NCBI GenBank assembly: GCA_016125285.1
Contig: WGMA01000028.1
Span: forward strand, 124,001-188,000
Reading direction: 5' to 3'
Length of the DNA stretch: 64,000 nt
DNA from: Phycisphaera sp.
GTDB taxonomy: Bacteria > Planctomycetota > Phycisphaerae > Phycisphaerales > Zrk34
The notes below the pieces were generated by a model. The model ran no database searches and had not been told where the DNA came from. It saw nothing but the letters and a program-made list of their open reading frames with translations. Numbering within the stretch: position 1 is the first letter of the stretch; each line of letters starts with the position of its first letter. This document shows, in pieces, positions 20,727 to 29,481 of the stretch. The position numbers were made by a program, and so were the translations under genes.

Positions 20727-21157
20727 TGTCCGCCTCACGCGACATGATGCTTAGCAAAATCAAGCGGACGGTTGTTCCTGTATTGCACGACCTCGGGTTC
20801 AAAGGGCTAATGCCGCATTATCACCGAGTGCGCGGGAGGCACGTCGACTTAGCTTATATCCAGTTTGCGAGCGGGGGTGGTAGTTTCGTCGTCGAGTTGT
20901 CTTATGCGGATTCCGCACGTGACAATGTCGACATTCCGAAGTTCAAGGCCTATGTGCCGGACAAGTTACGCGTGTCACACATGACCGTAAGTCGGCGGCT
21001 CGGCGCAGGTGATGACAGCGATGACTTCTGGTTTGCCTTCGAGAAATGCGAGCGGGCAGGGATGGCTGGCACGCCATCGGACCTGGCGTCGAGCGTGGCG
21101 AGATTGTTGGAGACAGACGCCGTGAGTTGGTGGGACAGCCAGCGGACGGACGACTGA
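20726..21157 (+). CDS. DUF4304-like protein
   Basis: 143 residues. Begins with a helix (MLSKIKRTVVPVLHDLGFKG) and continues with alternating strands (HVDLAYIQFASGGGSFVVELSY), the pattern of DUF4304 proteins, which are scattered in bacteria and have no known function. Starts at the ATG overlapping the stop of the previous gene by one base. The pair may form a functional unit. Confidence 0.6.
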   Translation: MSASRDMMLSKIKRTVVPVLHDLGFKGLMPHYHRVRGRHVDLAYIQFASGGGSFVVELSYADSARDNVDIPKFKAYVPDKLRVSHMTVSRRLGAGDDSDDFWFAFEKCERAGMAGTPSDLASSVARLLETDAVSWWDSQRTDD

Positions 21158-21302
21158 GGAACCGACGAGCGCAATTCCACCAGACGCAGCTACGTGGCGA
21201 GGATTTGCAACTCTGCGGCCGGCGTTGGTTTACCCGTGTCTGACCCGGTAAACTTTCCTCAGCGGGCTGCAACCGCCGGGCTCACAGCGGGTATCCATTA
21301 GC

Positions 21303-21956
21303 GTGAACGGCATGATGGTCCAAGCTGCGGCGACGGCGTGTGCCTCGACGGTCTCGAGCCTGGCGATGGCCCGCGGGACGATCCACGTGAGTGAGACGCA
21401 GGGCGATGGTGAATTGGCGCGCCTCGCGGCGAAGGGTGATCAGTCCGCCGCGTCGCGGCTGATTGAACGCTATCAGGCCCCCGTGCGCAACTTCCTGCGG
21501 AAGCTCACCGGCCGAGACGATCTCGCCGACGACCTTGCCCAGGACACCTTCGTCCGCATGCTGCGTTACGCCGACCGGTACGACCCGAAGTACCCGATGC
21601 GGACCTGGCTGCTGACGATCGCCCGCCGTCTGACGATCAACCACGCCCGCCGACGCAAGCGCGAGACCCTGGCCGACCAGTGGGACCACAACGCTTCGGG
21701 CGACACCGGCCCCGTCGACCGTGTGGCGCGACACGACGAACTGGCCGCCCTGCGTCGCCACCTCAGTGCGGCGATGGCGGACCTGAGCGACGTACAGAAG
21801 CAGGCCGTGCTGCTGTTCCACCAGCAGGGCCTGAGCGTACAGGAAGTCGCGGAGGTGATGGAACTGCCGACGGGGACCGTCAAGAGCCACCTTCATCGCG
21901 GGCGTGCCGCGATGCGGAAGGTGCTCGGCAGCATGGACGACGTGTGGAACGCGTGA
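21303..21956 (+). CDS. ECF-type RNA polymerase sigma factor
   Basis: 217 residues from GTG 21303. Region 2 is LIERYQAPVRNFLRKLTGRDDLADDLAQDTFVRML with the typical AxDLxQxTF motif; region 4 is LSDVQKQAVLLFHQQGLSVQEVAEVMELPTGTVKSHLHRGRAAMRK, a helix-turn-helix that reads the -35. The first 35 residues are not part of the family, so ATG 21312 or 21366 could be the true start. Followed 16 nt later by a zinc-finger anti-sigma factor, the standard arrangement for a membrane-signalled stress regulon. Confidence 0.88.
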   Translation: MNGMMVQAAATACASTVSSLAMARGTIHVSETQGDGELARLAAKGDQSAASRLIERYQAPVRNFLRKLTGRDDLADDLAQDTFVRMLRYADRYDPKYPMRTWLLTIARRLTINHARRRKRETLADQWDHNASGDTGPVDRVARHDELAALRRHLSAAMADLSDVQKQAVLLFHQQGLSVQEVAEVMELPTGTVKSHLHRGRAAMRKVLGSMDDVWNA

Positions 21957-21972
21957 CCGACGAGGTGCAACG

Positions 21973-22620
21973 ATGAACTGCCAACACATCCAACAGCAAT
22001 GGGACGCCTACCGCGACGGCGACCTGGCCGGCCCCGACCGCGAGGCCTTCGAGCGCCACCTGCGCGAGTGCGACGCGTGCGGCGAGCTCTGGCGTCGCGA
22101 GGCGCTGTGGCTGCAGGCGCTGGGCGAGACGCCCGCCGATCTGGCCGACCCGTTCTACGCCGCGGACTTCGCCGAGCGTGCGATCGATCGCTGGCAGCGT
22201 CCGCGTGTCGGCGTGATCGGCCGCATCGTCCGCTGGGGCGCGATCGCCGCGTGCGTGCTGTTTGTGGGGGTGGTCACGCTGGCCGTCATCAGCGGCGGCG
22301 GCAAACGCGACCGCGGCGCCACGCCGGGCGACGTCGCCGTGATCAACAAGCCGCCGGTCAAGCACGACAAGGTCGTCGACAAGCCGAAGGAGACCGACGT
22401 CGCGGCGAACACCGACGCGCCGGACAGCCCCGACGCCGAGGCGACCGACCCGGTCAGCGTGCTGGTGCTGGACGTCAACAAGCAGATCAGCGACCAGCCG
22501 TCGAACATCCGTCAGACGTACAACGAGACCGCATCCCTGCTGAGCTTCGGCCAGATGATCAACATGCTCACGCCGTCGCGTCCGGCCAAGCCGGGCGTTG
22601 AAGAACAGCGGACGCAGTAA
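21973..22620 (+). CDS. Anti-sigma factor with zf-HC2 domain and one membrane segment
   Basis: 215 residues. The N-terminus (MNCQHIQQQWDAYRDGDL to HLRECDAC) is a zinc-binding anti-sigma domain with the HxxxCxxC motif. A membrane helix spans about residues 80-102 (WGAIAACVLFVGVVTLAVI). The remaining 110 residues are polar, Pro/Asp/Lys-rich and presumably periplasmic. ATG 21973 follows GAGGTG. It should hold the preceding sigma factor at the membrane until a signal arrives. Confidence 0.82.
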   Translation: MNCQHIQQQWDAYRDGDLAGPDREAFERHLRECDACGELWRREALWLQALGETPADLADPFYAADFAERAIDRWQRPRVGVIGRIVRWGAIAACVLFVGVVTLAVISGGGKRDRGATPGDVAVINKPPVKHDKVVDKPKETDVAANTDAPDSPDAEATDPVSVLVLDVNKQISDQPSNIRQTYNETASLLSFGQMINMLTPSRPAKPGVEEQRTQ

Positions 22621-22666
22621 GCAGACCCGTCGCGCCGCGTGGCGTGACCGGCCTCGATCTACGCAC

Positions 22667-24292
22667 ATGGGTACGCACCGAACCAATCCGACGCACGCAC
22701 TGCCGCTCGTCGCGGCGCTGACGCTCTGCGTGTCGCTGACCGCGGCGGTGACGCGTGCCGACGAGCCCGTCGATGGCGCACACATCGCGCCCGCCGGCAC
22801 GGGGTTCTACATCGAACTCAACGACCTCGAGTCGCTCCGCTCGACCATCAAGAACGACCCGCTGTGGAAGTACCTGCGTGCGAATCTGCCCGTGCCGGCC
22901 AAACAGGCGGGCGCGTGGGCGCAGGTCCAACAGAAGATGCAGATGGACGGCGGCGAGATCTTCGACCGCTACTTCGGCCGCAGCGTCGTGCTGATCGCCG
23001 AACACGCGGGCGACAACCCGCCCGGCGTCCTGATGAGCCGCGTCGACAAGGCCGACGCGAAGCTCGCGGTGGATCGGCTCGAGTTCCAGCCGAGCGCCGA
23101 CGGGCCCATCGGGCCGTTCGCGATCTATCAGACGACCGACACGCGCACCGGCGTGGCGTTCAGCGAGCGCTGGATGGCGATGGGGGACCGCAAGCACGGG
23201 CAATACATCAAGCCGATCTTCGAGTCGTTCGGCCGGGGCGCGAAGCTCGCCGACGATCCGTACTACAAGGCATGGACGGGGCTGCTCCCGGCCGATCGCA
23301 TGGGCACGATCTTCGCCCGCACGCCCGACCACTCGGAGTTTCACGCGATCGGCGCGGTGCGACATGGGCTGAACCTTTCGCTGCACTACGCCGGTCAGAC
23401 ACGCGACGCAACCGCGCTGTTCGCGAAGCTGGGCGACGCGCAGGCGCGCGAGTTCGGGCCGCTGCCGATGTCGACCGTCGCGGCGGTGACGCTGAATCTC
23501 TACGACAGCGAGCCGAACCCGGACGTCGCGCGTGCCGCGGACGCGATCCTCGCGCCCAAGACGCTCGCGGGCGACGTCGTGCCGAAGCTCGCGGCCCCGC
23601 TCGTGTTGTTCGCCGCGCGCGTGCCCGGCGACGCGGTCTCCCCCGCGCCGGGCTTCGACGTGCCCGCCGCGGGCCTGGCGATCAAGCTGCGTGACCCGGC
23701 CGTCGCCGACGACCTGTCCCGCGTGCTCGAACACGTGCGGGTCATGGCGAACTTCGCGTTGATGCAGCAGCAGAAGCCGACGATGGAGGTCCGGCTCGGC
23801 GAGCACGGGGACACGAAGTACATGATCGTTGATCTGGGCGCGGCGCTGGCCGCGCAGACGGGGCGCCCGGAATTGCGCGGCGTCGCTTCGTTCGCGTACG
23901 GACGCGTCGGCGACTGGTTTGTCGTCACGACACACGATCACCTTTTCCAGGAGTGCCTCGATACCCTCGGCAGCGAGGGGGCGAGGCTGACCGACAGCGA
24001 GGCGTTCAAGGCGCTGCCGCTGGTCGACGCGGACCGCCCGGTCGGCGCGGCGTTCGTGCGTGTCGAACCGCTGACCGAGATGTTGGACACGTGGGTCGCG
24101 CACCTGCGGAAGATGCAGCCCGAAGCGTTCGCCGAGGCCGAGCAGCGCACGCCTTCAAGCCCCGGCGCACGCTGGGCCAAGGGCGTGCTGCTGATCGACG
24201 GCGTGCTTCATCACTTCAAGTCGTTCACGCTGCAGACCCACCGCGGCGACGGCGATCAGATGCTCGGCGTCGCGCACTTCGAGCGCAACTGA
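22667..24292 (+). CDS. Large secreted protein of unknown function
   Basis: 541 residues with a signal peptide (HALPLVAALTLCVSLTAAVTRA). No recognised domain. The body alternates helix and strand, with segments such as GTGFYIELNDLESLRSTIKNDPLWKYL and SFAYGRVGDWFVVTTHDHLFQECLDTL, recalling the DUF3352-like or 'ADP-ribosylation-like' secreted proteins of planctomycetes that measure self-similar repeats; this is only a resemblance. It lies directly after the anti-sigma gene and probably shares its operon, which suggests an envelope role connected to that regulon. Start at 22667 chosen for the signal peptide; a TTG at 22598 overlapping the anti-sigma gene is less likely. Confidence 0.65.
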   Translation: MGTHRTNPTHALPLVAALTLCVSLTAAVTRADEPVDGAHIAPAGTGFYIELNDLESLRSTIKNDPLWKYLRANLPVPAKQAGAWAQVQQKMQMDGGEIFDRYFGRSVVLIAEHAGDNPPGVLMSRVDKADAKLAVDRLEFQPSADGPIGPFAIYQTTDTRTGVAFSERWMAMGDRKHGQYIKPIFESFGRGAKLADDPYYKAWTGLLPADRMGTIFARTPDHSEFHAIGAVRHGLNLSLHYAGQTRDATALFAKLGDAQAREFGPLPMSTVAAVTLNLYDSEPNPDVARAADAILAPKTLAGDVVPKLAAPLVLFAARVPGDAVSPAPGFDVPAAGLAIKLRDPAVADDLSRVLEHVRVMANFALMQQQKPTMEVRLGEHGDTKYMIVDLGAALAAQTGRPELRGVASFAYGRVGDWFVVTTHDHLFQECLDTLGSEGARLTDSEAFKALPLVDADRPVGAAFVRVEPLTEMLDTWVAHLRKMQPEAFAEAEQRTPSSPGARWAKGVLLIDGVLHHFKSFTLQTHRGDGDQMLGVAHFERN

Positions 24293-24348
24293 CCGCCGCG
24301 CGACCGGCGCCGCCGCGACCCGACAAGCCCCTGCATGTCCATGGAAAC

Positions 24349-26247
24349 TCAGCCCCCGCCGCCGCCCATGGCCGCGAGCGTGTGCTTCAGTTCGGCCAGC
24401 GAAAGCAGCGCCATCGATGTGGTGTACAGCGGCTGGCGGTTGTCCCACAGGCTCACGCGCACGCCGCCGATCGCCTCGGCGGGGTTCCGCACGTAGAACG
24501 CGCCGCTCGGCTGCATCGTCAGCTGCTTGATGAAGCGCGCCGCCATGCCCGCGTTGACGATCCAGCGGATGCGGTCGTTCTCGGCCATCGCGTTGGCGTG
24601 TCGCAGCACGACGGACTGGCCGGCGAGCGTCACGGCGCTCTGCCACGTGGGTTCTTCGAACAGACCGTTGGTCGTCAGGTAGCCGCCCACGGCGTCGGGC
24701 TGAGCGCCTTCGAGCGGCTGGACCTGGTTCTTCCACATGCGTTCGCCCCAGCCGATCAGGAACTCGATGCGCTCGGCGCGGTTTTGGCCGAGCCGCTCGA
24801 GGTCGGTCTCCGCGTAGCTCAGCCACGGCATCAGGTGGTCGACCGTGCTGTCGAGCGACTGCTCCTTGCCGAGCTTCTCGACACGCTTCCACAGCGAGTC
24901 GAGGGCCGCCACGGCCTGTCGCGCCGCCGCCGGTTCGCGCGTCTGGTCGAACAGCCTGGCCAGCGCCGCGGCCCCGAGGGCCTGGTCGATCGGCGTCGCC
25001 TCGCGTGCGCCCTTGACGTTGTTGTCCGCGAACCAGCCGGTCTCCTCGTTGAACATACCGCTCAACGCGGTGCCGAGCCGCAGGCGGTCGTTCTTCAGGT
25101 CGCCGGTGTTGGGCGTCTCCATCAGCGACAGCAGCAGCAGGGCGGTCATCTTCAGGTCGGCGACGGCGGGTCCCTTGATGATGGCGGCGCCGTCGTCGGC
25201 CTTGAGGATCTGCGCGTCGAGCAACGCCTTGACCGCCTTGCGCGCCGCGTCCTGGGCCAGCGTCCGCTGCTCGAGGTCGAGTCGGCTCAGCCGCGCCGTC
25301 CGCGCCAGCGCGAACGCCGCGACCGCCATCTCCGGCGCCGCGGAGATGGCCGGCTCGTATATGTCCGACGTCGGTTGATATGTCCCGGCGAACAGGCCGT
25401 CCTGCCGCTGGCGGTGGATCAGGTGGCCGGACAGCTGAACGAGCAGCGCGTCGAGCGGCTTGTCCATAATCGGCTGGGTGGGCAGCAGCTCGTTGCCGCG
25501 GTGCAGGAACACCGGCTCGGCGTCGAGCGCGGGGCGGACGATGTGGATCACGTCGCAGCGGTACAGCTCGGGCCCGTCCTGCTGGCCGACCTCCTGCAGC
25601 TTGTCGAGCGGGTAGTGCAGCTCGCCGAGCAGGCGGTTGATCTGACTGAGCAGGTTGGCGTTGGTGGAGATGTTGTTGCTCGGCAGCGACCACGCCCACT
25701 CGGTCGCGCGGCGCATCGACAGGCCGTCGGCGTCGAGCGTGATCAGGCTCGGCAGGTCGCGCAGGTTCTTGGCGCGGACCTGCTTGAGATTCACCGCGAA
25801 CTGCACGTCGAGCAGCAGCTTCTCACGCTCCTCGACCAGCGCGTTGGGCGCCTTCAGCGTCACCGCCGCCGCCTTGATCGCCTCGCGCGTCGCCTGCTGC
25901 AGCAGCGGCATCAGGTCGACGCGCTTGGGTTTGCCGGGTTTGCCGTTGTCGTCGAGCGCCGCCGGGTCCGCGACCGCCGCGGTCGCCTGACCGAGCGTCG
26001 GGCCACCCTTGCGGATCGTCACGTGCACCGCGGCGAGTCCCTCGATCTCGATCGGCAGCACGAACTCCGCGACGCGCAGCTGACGCATCCAGCCCTCGGC
26101 CAGGTCGTACGCCTGCCGTGCGGCCACGCGGTTGGACGCCGCGACGTCCTGCGCGCTTGCCGCCGGCCCGCCTGCGCACACAAGGAGCGCAGCGAGCATC
26201 AGCGTGGAAATGGCTTGGCGTACGGTGGGGCGATCGGTCGTCATCAT
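24349..26247 (-). CDS. Secreted alpha-helical protein of unknown function
   Basis: 632 residues. The signal peptide (ISTLMLAALLVCAGGPAASAQ) starts from MMTTDRP at 26247 or 26244. Residues about 280-620 consist of repeated helical pairs such as EMAVAAFALARTARL, LKMTALLLLSLME and GAAALARLFDQTRE, suggesting an alpha/alpha toroid of the prenyltransferase or terpene-cyclase type, without a recognised catalytic motif. It ends with a glycine run. The frame stays open far upstream through leuA in another frame, but that part is a shadow. Follows leuA on the same strand after about 55 bp, so it may be partly co-transcribed. Confidence 0.7.
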   Translation of the reverse strand: MMTTDRPTVRQAISTLMLAALLVCAGGPAASAQDVAASNRVAARQAYDLAEGWMRQLRVAEFVLPIEIEGLAAVHVTIRKGGPTLGQATAAVADPAALDDNGKPGKPKRVDLMPLLQQATREAIKAAAVTLKAPNALVEEREKLLLDVQFAVNLKQVRAKNLRDLPSLITLDADGLSMRRATEWAWSLPSNNISTNANLLSQINRLLGELHYPLDKLQEVGQQDGPELYRCDVIHIVRPALDAEPVFLHRGNELLPTQPIMDKPLDALLVQLSGHLIHRQRQDGLFAGTYQPTSDIYEPAISAAPEMAVAAFALARTARLSRLDLEQRTLAQDAARKAVKALLDAQILKADDGAAIIKGPAVADLKMTALLLLSLMETPNTGDLKNDRLRLGTALSGMFNEETGWFADNNVKGAREATPIDQALGAAALARLFDQTREPAAARQAVAALDSLWKRVEKLGKEQSLDSTVDHLMPWLSYAETDLERLGQNRAERIEFLIGWGERMWKNQVQPLEGAQPDAVGGYLTTNGLFEEPTWQSAVTLAGQSVVLRHANAMAENDRIRWIVNAGMAARFIKQLTMQPSGAFYVRNPAEAIGGVRVSLWDNRQPLYTTSMALLSLAELKHTLAAMGGGGG

Positions 26248-26303
26248 CCCCGCATCATCCCTGCTCGGCGCGGCCCGGGCAAGTGAGACGCCCGATACGC
26301 CCG

Positions 26304-27860
26304 TCACGGATGCGCGGTCGACGCCGCCTCGGCCGTGCGATAGTCCAGCGAACGCAGCCGGTTGATCGCCGCGAGGTACGCCAGCGCCGACGCCTCGATG
26401 ACGTCGGTGCTCACGCCGCGCCCGCGCACGCGGGTGTCGTGATGACGCAGCTCCACGCGGACCTCGCCCATCGCGTCCTTGCCGCCGGTGACCGCGCGGA
26501 TCTGGTAGTCCGTCAGCTCCGCGGTCACGCCGGTGATGCGCTGGATCGCCGAGTAGATCGCGTCGATCGGGCCGTCGCCGGTCGACGCGTCCGTGCGCGT
26601 CTCGCCCGACGAGTCGGTGATGGTGACGGTTGCCGTGGCGATCGGGTGCGTGCCGCCGTTGACCTGCAGGTAGGCCAGCGACCACAGGTCCGTGCGCGAC
26701 GCGCTGTCGAGGTCCGACTCCAGCAACGCCTCGATGTCCTCGTCGTACACGTTCTTCTTGCGGTCGGCCAACGCCTTGAACTTCGTGAACAGGCGATCGA
26801 CCGCCGCGTCGTCGACGCTGTAGCCCAGCTCCTCGATGCGGGCGCGGAACGCGTGTCGGCCGGAGTGCTTGCCCAGCACGAGCTTGCTCTCGGGGATGCC
26901 CACGTCGCGCGGGTCCATGATCTCGTACGTCGTGCGCTCCTTGAGGATGCCGTCCTGGTGGATGCCCGCCTCGTGCGCGAACGCGTTCTCGCCGATGATC
27001 GCCTTGTTCCGCTGCACGTCCAGCCCGGTCAGCTTCGAGACCATCCGGCTCGTGCGGTAGATCTCCTTCGTCTTGATCTTCGTCGTGAGGTCGTAGTAGT
27101 CGCCGCGCGTGTTCATCGCCATCACGACCTCCTCGAGCGACGCGTTGCCCGCGCGCTCGCCGATGCCGTTGATCGTGCACTCGATCTGCCGCGCGCCGTT
27201 CATCGCCGCCGCGAGGCTGTTCGCCACCGCCAGGCCCAAATCGTTGTGGCAGTGCGCCGAGAGGATGATGCCCTTCGCGTCGATCACCGGCAGCTGTTCA
27301 CGCAGATAGGAGAAGATGCGGCCGTACTCCTCGGGTGTGGCGTAACCGACGGTGTCGGGCAGGTTGATCGTCGTGGCGCCCGCGTCGATCGCGGCGCCGG
27401 TGATCTCGACGAGGTGGTTCAGCTCCGTGCGCGACGCGTCCTCCGGGCTGAACTCCACGTCGTCCACAAACCCGCGCGCCCGCTCGATGTGATCGACGCT
27501 GATCTTCACGATCTCGTCGAACGCTTTCTTGAACTTGTGCTCGAGGTGGATCTTGCTGGTGGCGCAGAACACGTGGATGCGCCCGTGCGCCGCGTTCTTC
27601 ACGGCCTCACCCGCGCGGTCCACGTCGGCCGCGACGCAGCGGCTCAACCCGCACACCGTCGCCCGGCCCAGCTCGCCGGCGATCGTCTTCACCGCCTCGA
27701 AGTCGTCGTTCGACGTGATCGGGAAACCCGCCTCGATGATGTCGACGCCCAGCGTCTCGAGCTGACGAGCGATCTCGATCTTCTCGGCGCGGTTCAAGCT
27801 CGCGCCGGGGGACTGCTCGCCGTCACGCAACGTCGTGTCAAAAATCCTGACCGTATCCAT
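26304..27860 (-). CDS. leuA: 2-isopropylmalate synthase
   Basis: 518 residues. First committed step of leucine synthesis: condenses acetyl-CoA with 2-oxoisovalerate. The catalytic barrel opens IFDTTLRDGEQSPGASL (metal-binding Asp and Arg) and continues with NLPDTVGYATP, HCHNDLGLAVANSLAA (His-Asn metal ligands) and NGIGERAGNASLEEVVMA. The C-terminal allosteric leucine-binding domain is present (about 390-505, STGDGPIDAIYSAIQ). ATG 27860 is preceded by GGAG. A leader peptide rich in Leu codons and an attenuator lie 80-230 bp upstream, so expression should rise when leucine is scarce. Single gene; leuB, leuC and leuD are not in the window. Confidence 0.97.
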   Translation of the reverse strand: MDTVRIFDTTLRDGEQSPGASLNRAEKIEIARQLETLGVDIIEAGFPITSNDDFEAVKTIAGELGRATVCGLSRCVAADVDRAGEAVKNAAHGRIHVFCATSKIHLEHKFKKAFDEIVKISVDHIERARGFVDDVEFSPEDASRTELNHLVEITGAAIDAGATTINLPDTVGYATPEEYGRIFSYLREQLPVIDAKGIILSAHCHNDLGLAVANSLAAAMNGARQIECTINGIGERAGNASLEEVVMAMNTRGDYYDLTTKIKTKEIYRTSRMVSKLTGLDVQRNKAIIGENAFAHEAGIHQDGILKERTTYEIMDPRDVGIPESKLVLGKHSGRHAFRARIEELGYSVDDAAVDRLFTKFKALADRKKNVYDEDIEALLESDLDSASRTDLWSLAYLQVNGGTHPIATATVTITDSSGETRTDASTGDGPIDAIYSAIQRITGVTAELTDYQIRAVTGGKDAMGEVRVELRHHDTRVRGRGVSTDVIEASALAYLAAINRLRSLDYRTAEAASTAHP

Positions 27861-27941
27861 CGGAATGCTCCGTCTCTGTCAAATTCGAGCGTTTCGCTCG
27901 TGTGTGTATTCGTATCGTCTTGACGCGTAGCCTGGTCCAAC

Positions 27942-27974
27942 AAAAAAGCCCCGTCCGCTTCAGGCAGACAGGGC
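27942..27974 (-). terminator. leuA attenuator terminator
   Basis: On the minus strand, CCCTGTCTGC (27973-27964) pairs with GCGGACGGGG (27958-27949) across a 5-nt loop, with an extra outer G-C pair, and is followed by six T residues (27947-27942). It lies about 80 nt before leuA. Its left arm can instead pair with GCGGATAGGG (28023-28014) at the end of the leader peptide gene, which would prevent terminator formation. Confidence 0.85.
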
Positions 27975-28015
27975 AGGTTGGTCCGTTGATTCCGTGTGGC
28001 TAGACCGATCGCTCC

Positions 28016-28090
28016 CTATCCGCCCGAAGCGGACAGCAGTAGGACGAGGCTCAGGAGCAGGCCGTCGTTCTGGTAAGCGTTGCGATCCAT
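28016..28090 (-). CDS. leuL: Leucine leader peptide (attenuation)
   Basis: 24 residues; codons 11-19 read Leu-Leu-Leu-Ser-Leu-Val-Leu-Leu-Leu, seven leucines in nine codons. The segment TGTCCGC (28035-28029), directly after the Leu codons, pairs with GCGGATA (28023-28017) to form a 1:2 hairpin with a TTCGG loop; GCGGATAGGG (28023-28014) pairs instead with CCCTGTCTGC (27973-27964) over ten positions as the 2:3 antiterminator; and 27973-27964 with 27958-27949 is the 3:4 terminator. This is the complete logic of ribosome-mediated attenuation: stalling at Leu codons masks region 1 and frees region 2. No Shine-Dalgarno; TAGACT ends 8 nt before the ATG, so initiation is probably near-leaderless. 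Confidence 0.85.
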   Translation of the reverse strand: MDRNAYQNDGLLLSLVLLLSASGG

Positions 28091-28098
28091 GACGCGAA

Positions 28099-28127
28099 AG
28101 TCTAGCAGGGCGGGCCCCGGCGGACAA
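28099..28127 (-). promoter_or_regulatory. leuL-leuA promoter
   Basis: Minus strand -35 TTGTCC (28127-28122), 17-bp spacer, -10 TAGACT (28104-28099). The start would fall at about 28091-28092, one or two nt before the leader peptide ATG at 28090. It lies between the end of the PAS-protein gene (28135) and leuL. Confidence 0.65.
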
Positions 28128-28134
28128 GCGCCGA

Positions 28135-29433
28135 TCAGTCGTTCGGCGCGCTCTCCCAGAACACGCCGTGGACGCCGGTGACGTTGCCCGCGTCGTCGAA
28201 CACCGGGCTCTTGAGCACGCGGACCTCGCGCCGCTCGCCGGTGGGGGTGTAGTTTTCCTCGACGATGTCGAGCGTTTCGTGCGATTCGATGACGTGCCGA
28301 TCATCCGTGCGGTACTTGCGGGCCGCCTCGTACGGGAACAGGTCCTCGTCGTTCAGGCCGACGATCTCTTCGGCGGGGCGGTTGACGCGCCGCGCGAACG
28401 CCTCATTGACGAACGTGAAGCGGCCGTTGGCGTTCTTGCGGAACGCCGGGACGGGCATCGCCTCGATGAGCTTGCCGTAGATCGCCTCGACGGACTGCTC
28501 GGCGGCGTGGCGCTTCGTGGCCTGGTCGACCAGGTCGTCGTTCATCAGGCGGACCTCGGCGTAGGTGCGGCTGTGGTCGAGCAGCAGGCCGCCGAGGCGT
28601 GAGAGGTACGCCACGAGCACCAGCACGTGGGCGAGGAAGAACGAGCGGTCGAACGCCGCGCCGGAGCCGAACGCCATGTGCGCGTGTGCCGCGAACGCGG
28701 GGATCGCCGCGAGCCAGATCGCCAGCGCGAACTGCGTGCGGATCTGCCGGTACAGCGCCGGGAACACCGCCACGCCGCCGATGAAGTACACGGCCAGCGG
28801 CAGCAGGTCCCACGGCCGATGCAGCCACGTGCTGTCATGGACGGCGCTGGTGACCGCCGGGCTCGTGCCAACGAACCGCGCCACCGAGTAGCCGACGACG
28901 AACACGACCGGGCCGATGATGTTGATCAGCGTCATGTCCGAGTCGTGCGGGTCCTGCCCACGGCGGCGGACGATCAGCGCCGCGCCGCTCACGAGGATAA
29001 ACCCGCTGCACGCCCGACAGACGGCCCAGACGAACGCGATCACGTTGGCTTTCGCGGCGGCGCCTTCGACGTTCGCCACCAGCGCGTCGCTGAGCATGTA
29101 GTAGTACACGTCGATCGCCGCGGCCCAGCAGACGGCCACGCCGATCACCGGCGCGGCGACGTGCACCTTCATCCGCACCTGCTCCCACGACGCGACCGCC
29201 GTGAACGCCGCGGTGAAGACCATGCCCGCCGCGAGCAGCGTGAGGATGAAGCTGTCGCCGAGCCGCTCGTACAGGAACGACGAACCGAGCGCCGACACGT
29301 CGGGCATGCCGAACGCGACAAACGCCAGCTCGATCAGCACCGCGGCGCCGATCACGCCGGTGATCAGCGCCTTGGGTTCCCACGTGACGGGCAGTCGTTG
29401 GAGGGTGACGTCGGGGTGGATGGTTGTGCTCAT
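28135..29433 (-). CDS. Multi-pass membrane protein with C-terminal PAS domain
   Basis: 432 residues. About seven or eight membrane helices occupy residues 20-290, then a short coiled linker (SRTYAEVRLMNDDLVDQATKRHAAEQSVEAIYGKLIEA) leads to one PAS domain (about 310-425: PVPAFRKNANGRFTFVNEAFARRV, VGLNDEDLFPYEAARKY, REVRVLKSPVFDDAGNVTGVHGVF). No histidine kinase, GGDEF, EAL or phosphatase domain follows; the chain stops right after PAS. It may be a sensor that acts through a partner, or it has lost its output. It starts 48 nt after the pseudopilin gene on the same strand, so it is probably the last gene of a pseudopilin operon. Confidence 0.75.
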   Translation of the reverse strand: MSTTIHPDVTLQRLPVTWEPKALITGVIGAAVLIELAFVAFGMPDVSALGSSFLYERLGDSFILTLLAAGMVFTAAFTAVASWEQVRMKVHVAAPVIGVAVCWAAAIDVYYYMLSDALVANVEGAAAKANVIAFVWAVCRACSGFILVSGAALIVRRRGQDPHDSDMTLINIIGPVVFVVGYSVARFVGTSPAVTSAVHDSTWLHRPWDLLPLAVYFIGGVAVFPALYRQIRTQFALAIWLAAIPAFAAHAHMAFGSGAAFDRSFFLAHVLVLVAYLSRLGGLLLDHSRTYAEVRLMNDDLVDQATKRHAAEQSVEAIYGKLIEAMPVPAFRKNANGRFTFVNEAFARRVNRPAEEIVGLNDEDLFPYEAARKYRTDDRHVIESHETLDIVEENYTPTGERREVRVLKSPVFDDAGNVTGVHGVFWESAPND

Positions 29434-29481
29434 GGTTGTTTTCCGATCCGGGAAATCGTCGCGGTCGAGCCGCGCGCCCTG

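Noticed and set aside
24349-27180. A 943-codon minus-strand open frame extending the secreted helical protein upstream through leuA
   Set aside because: The upstream 310 codons are arginine/histidine-rich shadow sequence of leuA in another frame; a signal peptide starts at 26247.
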